Positions 26,851 to 32,246 of a stretch of 32,246 nucleotides of DNA are shown here, piece by piece. Source of the DNA: an uncultured Polycyclovorans sp. GTDB taxonomy: Bacteria; Pseudomonadota; Gammaproteobacteria; Nevskiales; Nevskiaceae. How positions within the stretch are numbered: position 1 is the first letter of the stretch; the number at the start of each line of letters is the position of its first letter. The DNA lies in the NCBI GenBank assembly GCA_936928855.1, contig CAKZHZ010000013.1:1-32246 (forward strand). Reading direction: 5' to 3'. The notes beneath the pieces are model-generated. The model was not told where the DNA came from. It saw only the letters and a program-made list of their open reading frames with translations, and did not search any database. A program made the position numbers and the translations under genes.

Positions 26851-27633
26851 TCAGGTGGCCCGGAAATGGTCCTTCCATTTGCGCAGGGCGGCGAAGGTGG
26901 CGGTGTCGTCGTCCAGCGGCGTCTCACTGAGGTGCGCCGCAGCCGCGCGGACCGCTGCGACATGGCAGCGCAGAAAGGGATTGAACTGGCGTTCCTCGGC
27001 AACAGTGGTGGGCAGGCTGGGGCGCCCCGCTGCACGCAACGCCTTGACGTGATCGATCCGTGCCTGCACGGCCGGATTGTCGGGCTCCACCGCCGCCGCG
27101 AAGGCCAGGTTGGCCAGTGTGTATTCGTGTGTGCAGGCGACACGGGTGTCGTCGGGCAGGGCTGCGAGTCCCTGCAGGCTGGCATGCATCTGGGCGGGGG
27201 TGCCCTCGAACAGGCGACCGCAGCCGGCCGAGAACAGCGTGTCACCACAGAAGGCCCAGCCGTTGATGACGTAGCCGATGTGCCCAAGAGTGTGGCCGGG
27301 GAGTGCCATGACGCGAGCCTGGCCGACCGGCAGATCGAGTACCTCGTTGCCATCCAGGGGGTGGGTGAGGAGCGGGATGCGTGCAGCCTCCGCCGCTGGG
27401 CCATAGACCGGAACCGGTCCCGCCTCGGCGCGCAGCGCCGCGATGCCCTCGATGTGATCCGGGTGCCAGTGGGTCACCAGAACACCGGCCAGTTGCAATC
27501 CTGCCCGATGCAGCCAGGCGGCGACGGGCGCGGCGTCCCCGGGGTCCACCACCAGGGCCTCGGCAGCGTCGGCACCGCTGCGCAGGCACCAGACGTAGTT
27601 GTCACTCAGAATGGGAATCGGCTCGGCAATCAT
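26851..27633 (-). CDS. gloB: Hydroxyacylglutathione hydrolase (glyoxalase II)
   Basis: A 260-residue metallo-beta-lactamase-fold enzyme that hydrolyses S-D-lactoylglutathione in methylglyoxal detoxification. The metal motif THWHPDH is at 54-60, with further ligands H114 (LPGHTLGH), D131 (FCGDTLF) and H169 (CTHEYT). The C-terminal HAGH domain has a glutathione-contact region (KALRAAGRPSLPTTVAEERQFNPFLR). The length is usual for the family. The start at 27633 gives the canonical N-terminus (IPILSDNYVW); no ribosome binding site is seen, and CATCAT six bases before the ATG could be part of a leaderless promoter. It is divergent from the yafS-like gene, an arrangement kept in many gammaproteobacteria. 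Confidence 0.95.
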   Translation of the reverse strand: MIAEPIPILSDNYVWCLRSGADAAEALVVDPGDAAPVAAWLHRAGLQLAGVLVTHWHPDHIEGIAALRAEAGPVPVYGPAAEAARIPLLTHPLDGNEVLDLPVGQARVMALPGHTLGHIGYVINGWAFCGDTLFSAGCGRLFEGTPAQMHASLQGLAALPDDTRVACTHEYTLANLAFAAAVEPDNPAVQARIDHVKALRAAGRPSLPTTVAEERQFNPFLRCHVAAVRAAAAHLSETPLDDDTATFAALRKWKDHFRAT

Positions 27634-27755
27634 GGGGGTATGATGGCGGCGAACGGCGCCCTCGGAAACCCCGGCGTCGGCCGCCCCCCGACATCCAGAT
27701 ACCCATGTCCCGGTCGTCCTACCGTCATCCCCGCCCCTGGAACCGCAGTGCAGTG

Positions 27756-28472
27756 ATGCGCTGGTGGGCCTCGCCGCGCGCGCAGCGGGTGGTGCGGCTG
27801 TCGCAGCAGGCGCTGGCCGAGCGGCTGCCGGATGTGTTCGGCCGCGAGCTGATTCAGATCGGGTGCTGGGGAGGGCATGTGATGCTCGATGCCGCCGCCA
27901 CCTTGCATCGCGCGGTGATCGGTGCGCCGATGTCGGCGGGTGCCCAGGCGTGGGCGTTGCCGGAATCGCTGCCATTGCCTTCGGCTTGTGTGGACGGCGT
28001 GTTGTTGCCGCATACGCTGGAATTCTGTGTTTCGCCCCACCAGGTGCTGCGGGAGGTCGACCGTGTGCTGAACGATCGCGGCAGGCTGTTCGTGCTTGGC
28101 TTCAACCCCTGGGGCGCCAGCGCCTGGCGCAGCCGGGTGCGTTGGCCGGCGCAGCGGCCCCCGGACGGCACGCGCTTCACCAGCGTTGGCCGACTGGAGG
28201 ACTGGCTGGCCTTGCTGGATTTCGAAGTCACCGAAGTGCATCGCTTCAGTGCCGGCTTTCCCTGGCTGCGACGCGGCAATGATGGTCAGGCCTGGTGGCG
28301 TTGGCTGGCCCAACCGTTTCAGGAAGTGTATCTGCTGAGTGCGCGCAAGCGGCGGGTGCCGATGAACCTGTTGCCGCGTGCGCCGAGAATGCCCGTGCGT
28401 CCGCGCCTGGGAACGGCGCCGGTGGCGCATCGCGACGCCCGGTTCACGCCGGGGGACGAGCCCGCAGCATGA
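27756..28472 (+). CDS. SAM-dependent methyltransferase, YafS-like
   Basis: A 238-residue class I methyltransferase-type protein of unknown substrate, in the position of E. coli yafS between gloB and rnhA. Similarity is seen through GRELIQIGCWGG (motif I, degenerate), DGVLLPHTLEFCVSPHQVLREVDRVLNDRGRLFVLGFNPWGASAWR and the later RFTSVGRLEDWLALLDFEVTEVHRF. The motif I glycine pattern is weak, as in the E. coli protein. The ATG at 27756 aligns with the conserved WxxxP start; an in-frame ATG at 27705 gives 17 more residues and is possible. Neither has a clear ribosome binding site. Its stop overlaps the rnhA start (ATGA), so it is the first gene of a three-gene + strand run with rnhA and dnaQ. Confidence 0.88.
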   Translation: MRWWASPRAQRVVRLSQQALAERLPDVFGRELIQIGCWGGHVMLDAAATLHRAVIGAPMSAGAQAWALPESLPLPSACVDGVLLPHTLEFCVSPHQVLREVDRVLNDRGRLFVLGFNPWGASAWRSRVRWPAQRPPDGTRFTSVGRLEDWLALLDFEVTEVHRFSAGFPWLRRGNDGQAWWRWLAQPFQEVYLLSARKRRVPMNLLPRAPRMPVRPRLGTAPVAHRDARFTPGDEPAA

Positions 28473-28921
28473 GCAAGACGGTGGTGATTCATACCGATGG
28501 AGCCTGCAGCGGCAACCCGGGGCCGGGCGGGTGGGGCGTGCGCATGGTCTACGGCGATCATGTTCGCCGCCTGTGTGGCGGTGAGCCCGCCACGACCAAC
28601 AACCGGATGGAGATGATGGCGGCCATCCAGGCGCTTGAGGGGCTGAAACAGCCCTGCGAGGTCGTGCTGCACACCGATTCCCAGTACGTGATGAAAGGCA
28701 TCACCGAGTGGCTGGCGGGCTGGAAGGCACGCGGCTGGCGCACCGCCAGCAAGCAGCCGGTAAAGAATCAGGACCTGTGGCAGCGACTCGACGCCGCGCA
28801 GGCACGTCATCAGGTCCAGTGGCGTTGGGTCAAAGGACACAACGGCGACCCGGGCAACGAGGAAGCCGATCAACTCGCCAACCGCGGCATGCGCGAAGCG
28901 CGCGACGGCGCCCACTCGTAA
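28469..28921 (+). CDS. rnhA: Ribonuclease HI
   Basis: A 150-residue endonuclease that cuts RNA in RNA-DNA hybrids, removing R-loops and primers. All catalytic residues fall at E. coli numbering: D10 (HTDGACSGNPGPGGWG), E48 (NNRMEMMAAI), D70 (LHTDSQYVM), H124 (KGHNGDPGN) and D134 (EEADQLANRG). The basic handle region is present (LAGWKARGWRTASKQPVKNQDLW). The ATG overlaps the stop of the yafS-like gene. dnaQ follows after 12 bases. Confidence 0.98.
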   Translation: MSKTVVIHTDGACSGNPGPGGWGVRMVYGDHVRRLCGGEPATTNNRMEMMAAIQALEGLKQPCEVVLHTDSQYVMKGITEWLAGWKARGWRTASKQPVKNQDLWQRLDAAQARHQVQWRWVKGHNGDPGNEEADQLANRGMREARDGAHS

Positions 28922-28933
28922 GGCAGGATCGTC

Positions 28934-29671
28934 ATGCCCATTCCCACGCACCGTCAGATTGTGCTCGATACCGAAACCACCGGTCTGGAGGTGGAGCAGG
29001 GGCACCGTGTGATCGAGATCGGCTGTGTCGAGCTGCACCGGCGACGGCTCACCCGGAACGACTTTCATCACTACGTCAATCCCGATCGGGAGATCGAAGC
29101 CGGCGCAGTGGATGTGCACGGCATCACCAACGCCTTTCTCAGTGACAAGCCGAGGTTTACCGAGATGGCGCCGGAACTCTGGCGCTATCTGGAAGGGGCC
29201 GAGTTGATCATCCACAACGCGCCCTTCGACGTCGGCTTTCTCAATGTCGAGTTCGCCCGCGCCGGGTTCGAACAGAAGCTGGAAGATATCTGCACCATCA
29301 CCGATACCGTGGCGATGGCCCGCAAGCTGTTGCCGGGGCAGCGGGTCAGTCTCGACGCGCTGTGCAAGCGCTACGGCGTCGACAATTCCACGCGTGACTT
29401 CCACGGTGCACTGCTGGACGCGCGCCTCCTGGCGGATGTCTATCTGGCGATGACCGGGGGGCAATCCCGGCTCGCGCTGGACGAGCAGGAAGGCAGTGGC
29501 GGCGGGCGTTCCCGCTTTGTCGATCTGCTGGACCCGCCCGACGGGCCGTTGGTGGTGCAGGCGGCCAGTGCGGAAGAGTGGGCGGAACATCAGGCACGCC
29601 TTCAGGCCATTGGCAAGAAGGGACGCTGCCTGTGGGAGGACGATCTGCGGGCAGGGCCGGCAGCAGGGTGA
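28934..29671 (+). CDS. dnaQ: DNA polymerase III epsilon subunit (3'-5' proofreading exonuclease)
   Basis: A 245-residue DEDDh exonuclease that proofreads for DNA polymerase III. Motifs: Exo I D12/E14 in IVLDTETTGLEV; Exo II D99 in HNAPFDVGFLNVEF; Exo III with H157 and D162 in FHGALLDARLLADVYL. Further family marks are VDVHGITNAFLSDKPRF and LPGQRVSLDALCKRYGVD. The C-terminal tail (from about 180) carries the polymerase-binding part and is more divergent, as usual. GGCAGGA lies before the ATG at 28934. Together with rnhA it keeps the gammaproteobacterial rnhA-dnaQ pair, here on one strand; in E. coli the two are divergent. Confidence 0.97.
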   Translation: MPIPTHRQIVLDTETTGLEVEQGHRVIEIGCVELHRRRLTRNDFHHYVNPDREIEAGAVDVHGITNAFLSDKPRFTEMAPELWRYLEGAELIIHNAPFDVGFLNVEFARAGFEQKLEDICTITDTVAMARKLLPGQRVSLDALCKRYGVDNSTRDFHGALLDARLLADVYLAMTGGQSRLALDEQEGSGGGRSRFVDLLDPPDGPLVVQAASAEEWAEHQARLQAIGKKGRCLWEDDLRAGPAAG

Positions 29672-29678
29672 GTGAACG

Positions 29679-30614
29679 TCAGCGCCGCGTCGGTTTGACG
29701 GCCTGGGCGGTGATCACCTCGAAGTACGGCGGGCGCACCTCGCGTGAGGTCACGCGGCAATGCGCCACCTTGAGCTGCTGTGCCTGCAACTGGCGTTTCA
29801 GCGTGTCCGCCGTGGTGCCCAGGTTGAGGTGATCGTAGGCCGCCATGGCCGCCTCATGCCGATGCGCCTTGAGGGCTGCCACCACCAGCTGCCCGCCGGG
29901 CTTGAGCAGGCGCGCGGCCTCGGCCAGCAAACGCTCAGGTGTCGTGGTGTAGCTCAGCGCGTGAAGTGCGAACACGGTATCGAAGCGGTCTGCGTCGAAC
30001 GGCAGGGCATGCATGTCACCCTGGTGAAAGCGTACGTGCTTGAAGCGTGACAGCCGGCGCTCTGCGGCGTCGATGACGGTGCGGCTGATGTCGACACAGG
30101 TGACCGACGCCGCCTGCTCCGCCAGCAGTTCCGCCAGCACACCATCACCCGAGGCCAAGTCCAGCACGTGGCCGGGGTGGGTCAAGCCGATCAGCGCACG
30201 GGCCGTGGCTTCCCAGGTGCGGCCCGGGGAGTAGTGCAGCTCCATGCGGCCGGCCACCGTCTCCGCCCAGGTGCGTCCGTGCTTGCGGGCGCGGATGCAC
30301 TCCTCGGCACGTTCCCGGTCCAGCCGCGTCTGACCATCGTCCAGGTCGCTGCGGAGCAGCTCCCAAAGCGGCAGGGCATCGCCCTCACGGCTGGCGAAGT
30401 AGAGCGCGGCGCCCGCCGTGCGCTTGTCCTGCACGAGGCCCGCACGGCGAAGACGGGAAAGGTGCGTGGAGATGCGCGACTGCGCCAGACCGGTGACCTC
30501 GGTCAGCTCGGCCATGGTCAACTCGAAGGCTTCGAGCAGCAGCAGGAGCCGCAGTCGGCTGGGATCACCCAGCAGTTGGCAGAGTTCGGTACTTTGTTGG
30601 AGCGACAGCGCCAT
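29679..30614 (-). CDS. ArsR-type regulator fused to a SAM-dependent methyltransferase domain
   Basis: A 311-residue fusion. Residues 1-100 are an ArsR-family winged helix (LCQLLGDPSRLRLLLLLEAFELTMAELTEVTGLAQSRISTHLSRLRRAGLVQ). Residues 135-300 are a class I methyltransferase domain with motif I at 149-160 (HVLDLASGDGVL), CVDIS, FDTVFALHALSY and LLKPGGQLVVAAL. No ArsR metal-binding cysteine motif is seen, so metals are an unlikely signal. Proteins of this kind, such as SahR, are known to use the methyltransferase fold to sense S-adenosylhomocysteine or SAM and control methionine-cycle genes; whether this one does is inferred. It is convergent with dnaQ (7-base gap) and downstream of the histone-like gene. 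A perfect 10-bp hairpin sits against its start codon. Confidence 0.92.
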   Translation of the reverse strand: MALSLQQSTELCQLLGDPSRLRLLLLLEAFELTMAELTEVTGLAQSRISTHLSRLRRAGLVQDKRTAGAALYFASREGDALPLWELLRSDLDDGQTRLDRERAEECIRARKHGRTWAETVAGRMELHYSPGRTWEATARALIGLTHPGHVLDLASGDGVLAELLAEQAASVTCVDISRTVIDAAERRLSRFKHVRFHQGDMHALPFDADRFDTVFALHALSYTTTPERLLAEAARLLKPGGQLVVAALKAHRHEAAMAAYDHLNLGTTADTLKRQLQAQQLKVAHCRVTSREVRPPYFEVITAQAVKPTRR

Positions 30615-30639
30615 GGCGGCCGGATTGTCTCCGGCCGCC
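30615..30639 (-). promoter_or_regulatory. Perfect hairpin abutting the start codon of the ArsR-methyltransferase gene
   Basis: On the minus strand GGCGGCCGGA, a 5-base loop GACAA and TCCGGCCGCC form a perfect 10-bp inverted repeat whose last base touches the ATG at 30614. In the mRNA the only ribosome-binding-like GGAG would be held in the stem and loop. It could be an autoregulatory operator, since ArsR proteins bind dyads near their start, or a translational switch. It is not a typical terminator, as no U-run follows. Confidence 0.5.
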
Positions 30640-30670
30640 CGGCGGGACGCAAATCGTGATCAGGGAGCGA

Positions 30671-31318
30671 TCAGCCAGCGCCGCCTTCCGGTGGCGGGGC
30701 GGGGGCCTCGGCCGCCCGCTTGCGCTTGCCTCGACTGGTGGCCAGGAACGCTCTGGACTCGAGATTGGGCCGTAGCGATTGCACGGCGGTGACCGTCTCC
30801 TTGGCTCTGGCCTTGACCTTGTCCGCCATTTGACGGGCTTGTGCCTGTGCCTCGGCGGCCTCCTTCTTCATTGCCAGGCGCGCATCGGCGACACGCTTTT
30901 CGGCGCTGGCCTTGGCCTTGCTTGCGGTTGCCTTGGCCTGGGTACGGGCGTTGGCGACGGCACCCTCCGCCTGTTTGCGGGCGCTGCCGGCACGCGCCTT
31001 GAGGTCGGTGACGGCCTTGCGCGCGGCCGCTGGTGCCGCCTTCAGTGCGGGCGCTGACTTCTTCGGCGCCGATTTGGCGGGGGCGGTCTTGGCAGCTGGT
31101 TTGGCTTTGGCCACGGCTTTGGCTTTGGGCGCCGGCTTGCCCTTTGCGGTCGACTTTGCGGTGCCGGGCTTGGCTGCGGGTTTCGCGGTCGTTTTCGCCG
31201 CGGTCTTCGCGGCCGGCTTGGCCGCCGCCTTGGTTCCGGCGGGTTTGGCGGCCGGCGTCTTCACAGCCGCCGGCTTTGCGGCAGGCTTCGGCGCGCCCGC
31301 TGCCGATGCGCGAGGCAT
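30671..31318 (-). CDS. Ala/Lys/Pro-rich histone H1-like protein
   Basis: A low-complexity basic protein of about 215 residues, resembling AlgP and bacterial histone H1-like proteins. The first 90 residues are dense in KPAAK, AKTAAK and PKAKA repeats that would bind DNA or RNA nonspecifically. The next 80 (about 95-175: KAVTDLKARAGSARKQAEGAVANARTQ...) form a long coiled-coil helix, and the tail is basic then Pro/Gly-rich. The start is uncertain: ATG 31318 or GTG 31330, neither with a ribosome binding site, and both overlap the 5' end of mtgA on the other strand. The true N-terminus may be cut by a join in the sequence. It lies 56 bases upstream of the ArsR-methyltransferase gene. KPAA tandem repeats like these are prone to copy-number change and to assembly errors. 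Confidence 0.75.
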   Translation of the reverse strand: MPRASAAGAPKPAAKPAAVKTPAAKPAGTKAAAKPAAKTAAKTTAKPAAKPGTAKSTAKGKPAPKAKAVAKAKPAAKTAPAKSAPKKSAPALKAAPAAARKAVTDLKARAGSARKQAEGAVANARTQAKATASKAKASAEKRVADARLAMKKEAAEAQAQARQMADKVKARAKETVTAVQSLRPNLESRAFLATSRGKRKRAAEAPAPPPEGGAG

Positions 31319-32013
31319 CCGGCAGGACACGGGCGAGAGGCTTGCGACGGATCGTCAACCTCATCCTGCTCCTCCCCGTCATCGGCCTCGTCCTCTTATT
31401 GTCGCTCGCGCTCGTCTATAGTGCGCTGACCCCGCCCTCAACCCTGATGCTGGGGCGATGGTTGACGCTGCACTCCGTCGACCGACAGGCGGTGGGGCTC
31501 GAGGCCATCTCACCCTACCTCGTCCAGGCCGTCATCGCGTCGGAGGACCAGCGCTACTGCCTGCACAACGGCGTGGATTGGGGCGCCCTGCGGGACGTGG
31601 TCGACGACGAGGAGGGCCCGAGCCGCGGCGCCTCGACGATCCCGATGCAGACGGTGAAGAACGTCTTCCTGTGGCCGTCGCGCGACTGGGTCAGGAAGGG
31701 GCTGGAGGCCGGCTACACCGTCCTGATCGAGACGGTCTGGTCCAAGCGCCGGATCATGGAGGTCTATCTGAACGTGGTGGAATGGGCCCCCGGCGTCTAT
31801 GGCGCCCAGGCCGCGTCGCGCCACTGGTTTGGCAAGGACGCCCGCGACCTGAGCCCGCGTGAGGCGGCGCGTCTGGCCGCCATCCTGCCGGCCCCGCGCC
31901 GTTACGAAGCCGCCGCGCCCGGCCCCTATGTTCGTCGGCGCGCCGCGCGCGTCCAAGCGGCCATGGGCGCGGTGCGCAACGAGGGTCTGAACACTTGCGT
32001 CGTCGGCCGCTGA
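31306..32013 (+). CDS. mtgA: Monofunctional biosynthetic peptidoglycan transglycosylase
   Basis: A GT51 glycosyltransferase of about 235 residues that polymerises lipid II into glycan strands at the inner membrane. One N-terminal helix (about 17-40: VNLILLLPVIGLVLLLSLALVYS) is followed by the GT51 domain. Its motifs: IASEDQRYCLHNGVDWGAL with catalytic Glu 80, SRGASTIPMQTVKNVFLW, KRRIMEVYLNVVEWAPGVYGAQAASRHWFGK (second Glu region) and LSPREAARLAAILPAP. The start is uncertain: ATG 31306 or a TTG at 31342 just after GAGAGG; both sit in or beside the first codons of the histone-like gene. Leu and Val codons are mostly CTC and GTC, unlike CTG/GTG-rich genes such as gdhA, which suggests another genomic source. 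The style resembles alphaproteobacterial MtgA. Confidence 0.88.
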   Translation: MREASGRTRARGLRRIVNLILLLPVIGLVLLLSLALVYSALTPPSTLMLGRWLTLHSVDRQAVGLEAISPYLVQAVIASEDQRYCLHNGVDWGALRDVVDDEEGPSRGASTIPMQTVKNVFLWPSRDWVRKGLEAGYTVLIETVWSKRRIMEVYLNVVEWAPGVYGAQAASRHWFGKDARDLSPREAARLAAILPAPRRYEAAAPGPYVRRRAARVQAAMGAVRNEGLNTCVVGR

Positions 32014-32077
32014 ACCGTCACGCTTGACGGGCGACCGGGCCTGACCTCTCCTGCCCGCGCTGTTCAGGAGATCCATC

Positions 32078-32246
32078 ATGAAGCGTCAGATGATGACCGC
32101 CGTCGCGGTCTGCGCCCTCGCCTTCGCCACCGGCTGCGCCAGCACCAGCGAACCCGCCGCCGCAGCCCCGGGCGTCGAACAGACGGCCTCGACGACGCCC
32201 GCGCCGGCCGTCAGCGGCATGCGCGCGGACTATCCGATCACTGCCG
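32078..32246 (+). CDS. Lipoprotein, N-terminal part (runs off the window)
   Basis: AGGAG seven bases before an ATG at 32078 opens a frame that continues to the window edge (56 codons). It begins with a signal peptide (MKRQMMTAVAVCALAFATGC) whose lipobox puts the lipid cysteine at residue 20, followed by a Ser/Thr/Pro/Ala linker typical of lipoproteins. Only SGMRADYPITA of the mature domain is visible, too little to name a family. Codon use (GTC, CTC, GCC) matches mtgA rather than the rest of the window. Confidence 0.7.
   Translation, partial: MKRQMMTAVAVCALAFATGCASTSEPAAAAPGVEQTASTTPAPAVSGMRADYPITA

Noticed and set aside
29672..29678. tRNA gene after dnaQ, as found in some gammaproteobacteria
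   Set aside because: The gap to the next gene is only seven bases, and no tRNA cloverleaf was seen anywhere in the window by eye.
31510..32079. 189-codon open frame on - across mtgA
   Set aside because: Antisense to a gene with clear GT51 motifs, with shadow-type composition.

Overview
The window is GC-rich bacterial DNA with dense, mostly intact genes and no tRNA, rRNA, CRISPR array or transposase that I can see. Most of it (about 1-31,300) looks like a GC-rich gammaproteobacterium. The best clues are the gene order gloB-yafS-like-rnhA-dnaQ, familiar from E. coli and relatives, a Zur-type Fur regulator, MltD with a C-terminal LysM, and a hexameric-type NADP glutamate dehydrogenase. No species can be named from the sequence alone.

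Layout. 1-5,160: the tail of an unknown gene and a zur-like regulator on +, then three extracytoplasmic lipoprotein genes on -: a TolB-like beta-propeller protein, a PQQ-type sugar dehydrogenase broken by a one-base frameshift, and a RoxA/MauG-like di-heme cytochrome c. 5,336-8,412: an orphan protein, an OmpA-family protein with six thrombospondin type 3 repeats, and a short lipoprotein just upstream of it. 8,653-12,262 (+): gdhA with a small Crp-like regulator, then a nitrilase-superfamily hydrolase whose stop overlaps the start of a four-helix membrane protein. 12,324-14,753 (-): a Crp/Fnr regulator and a Baeyer-Villiger-type monooxygenase. 14,939-17,299 (+): a GH3 glycosidase lipoprotein. 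17,309-23,796: a c-di-GMP signalling block, with a 1405-residue hybrid histidine kinase overlapping (ATGA) a REC-GGDEF response regulator, and a divergent membrane diguanylate cyclase. 23,848-26,812: a Kef-type antiporter and MltD, convergent. 26,851-29,671: gloB divergent from a yafS-like methyltransferase, rnhA and dnaQ. 29,679-31,318 (-): an ArsR-methyltransferase fusion preceded by an Ala/Lys/Pro-rich histone H1-like protein.

From about 31,300 to the end the character changes. A monofunctional transglycosylase (mtgA) and the start of a lipoprotein gene use CTC and GTC codons heavily, in a style that recalls Caulobacterales-like Alphaproteobacteria. The 5' ends of the histone-like gene and mtgA overlap, leaving no promoter space. 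This is either an assembly join between two genomes or a recent recombination point.

Items most worth a second look: a perfect 40-bp tandem duplication that copies the ribosome binding site and start codon of the beta-propeller gene out of frame; a Zur-box-like sequence upstream of it; the homopolymer frameshift in the sugar dehydrogenase; a pair of related inverted-repeat elements directly after stop codons at 10,589 and 12,262; a perfect 10-bp hairpin abutting the start codon of the ArsR-methyltransferase gene; and the junction near 31,300. No clearly new multi-gene system is demonstrated. The lipoprotein redox cluster at 651-5,158 is the nearest candidate.
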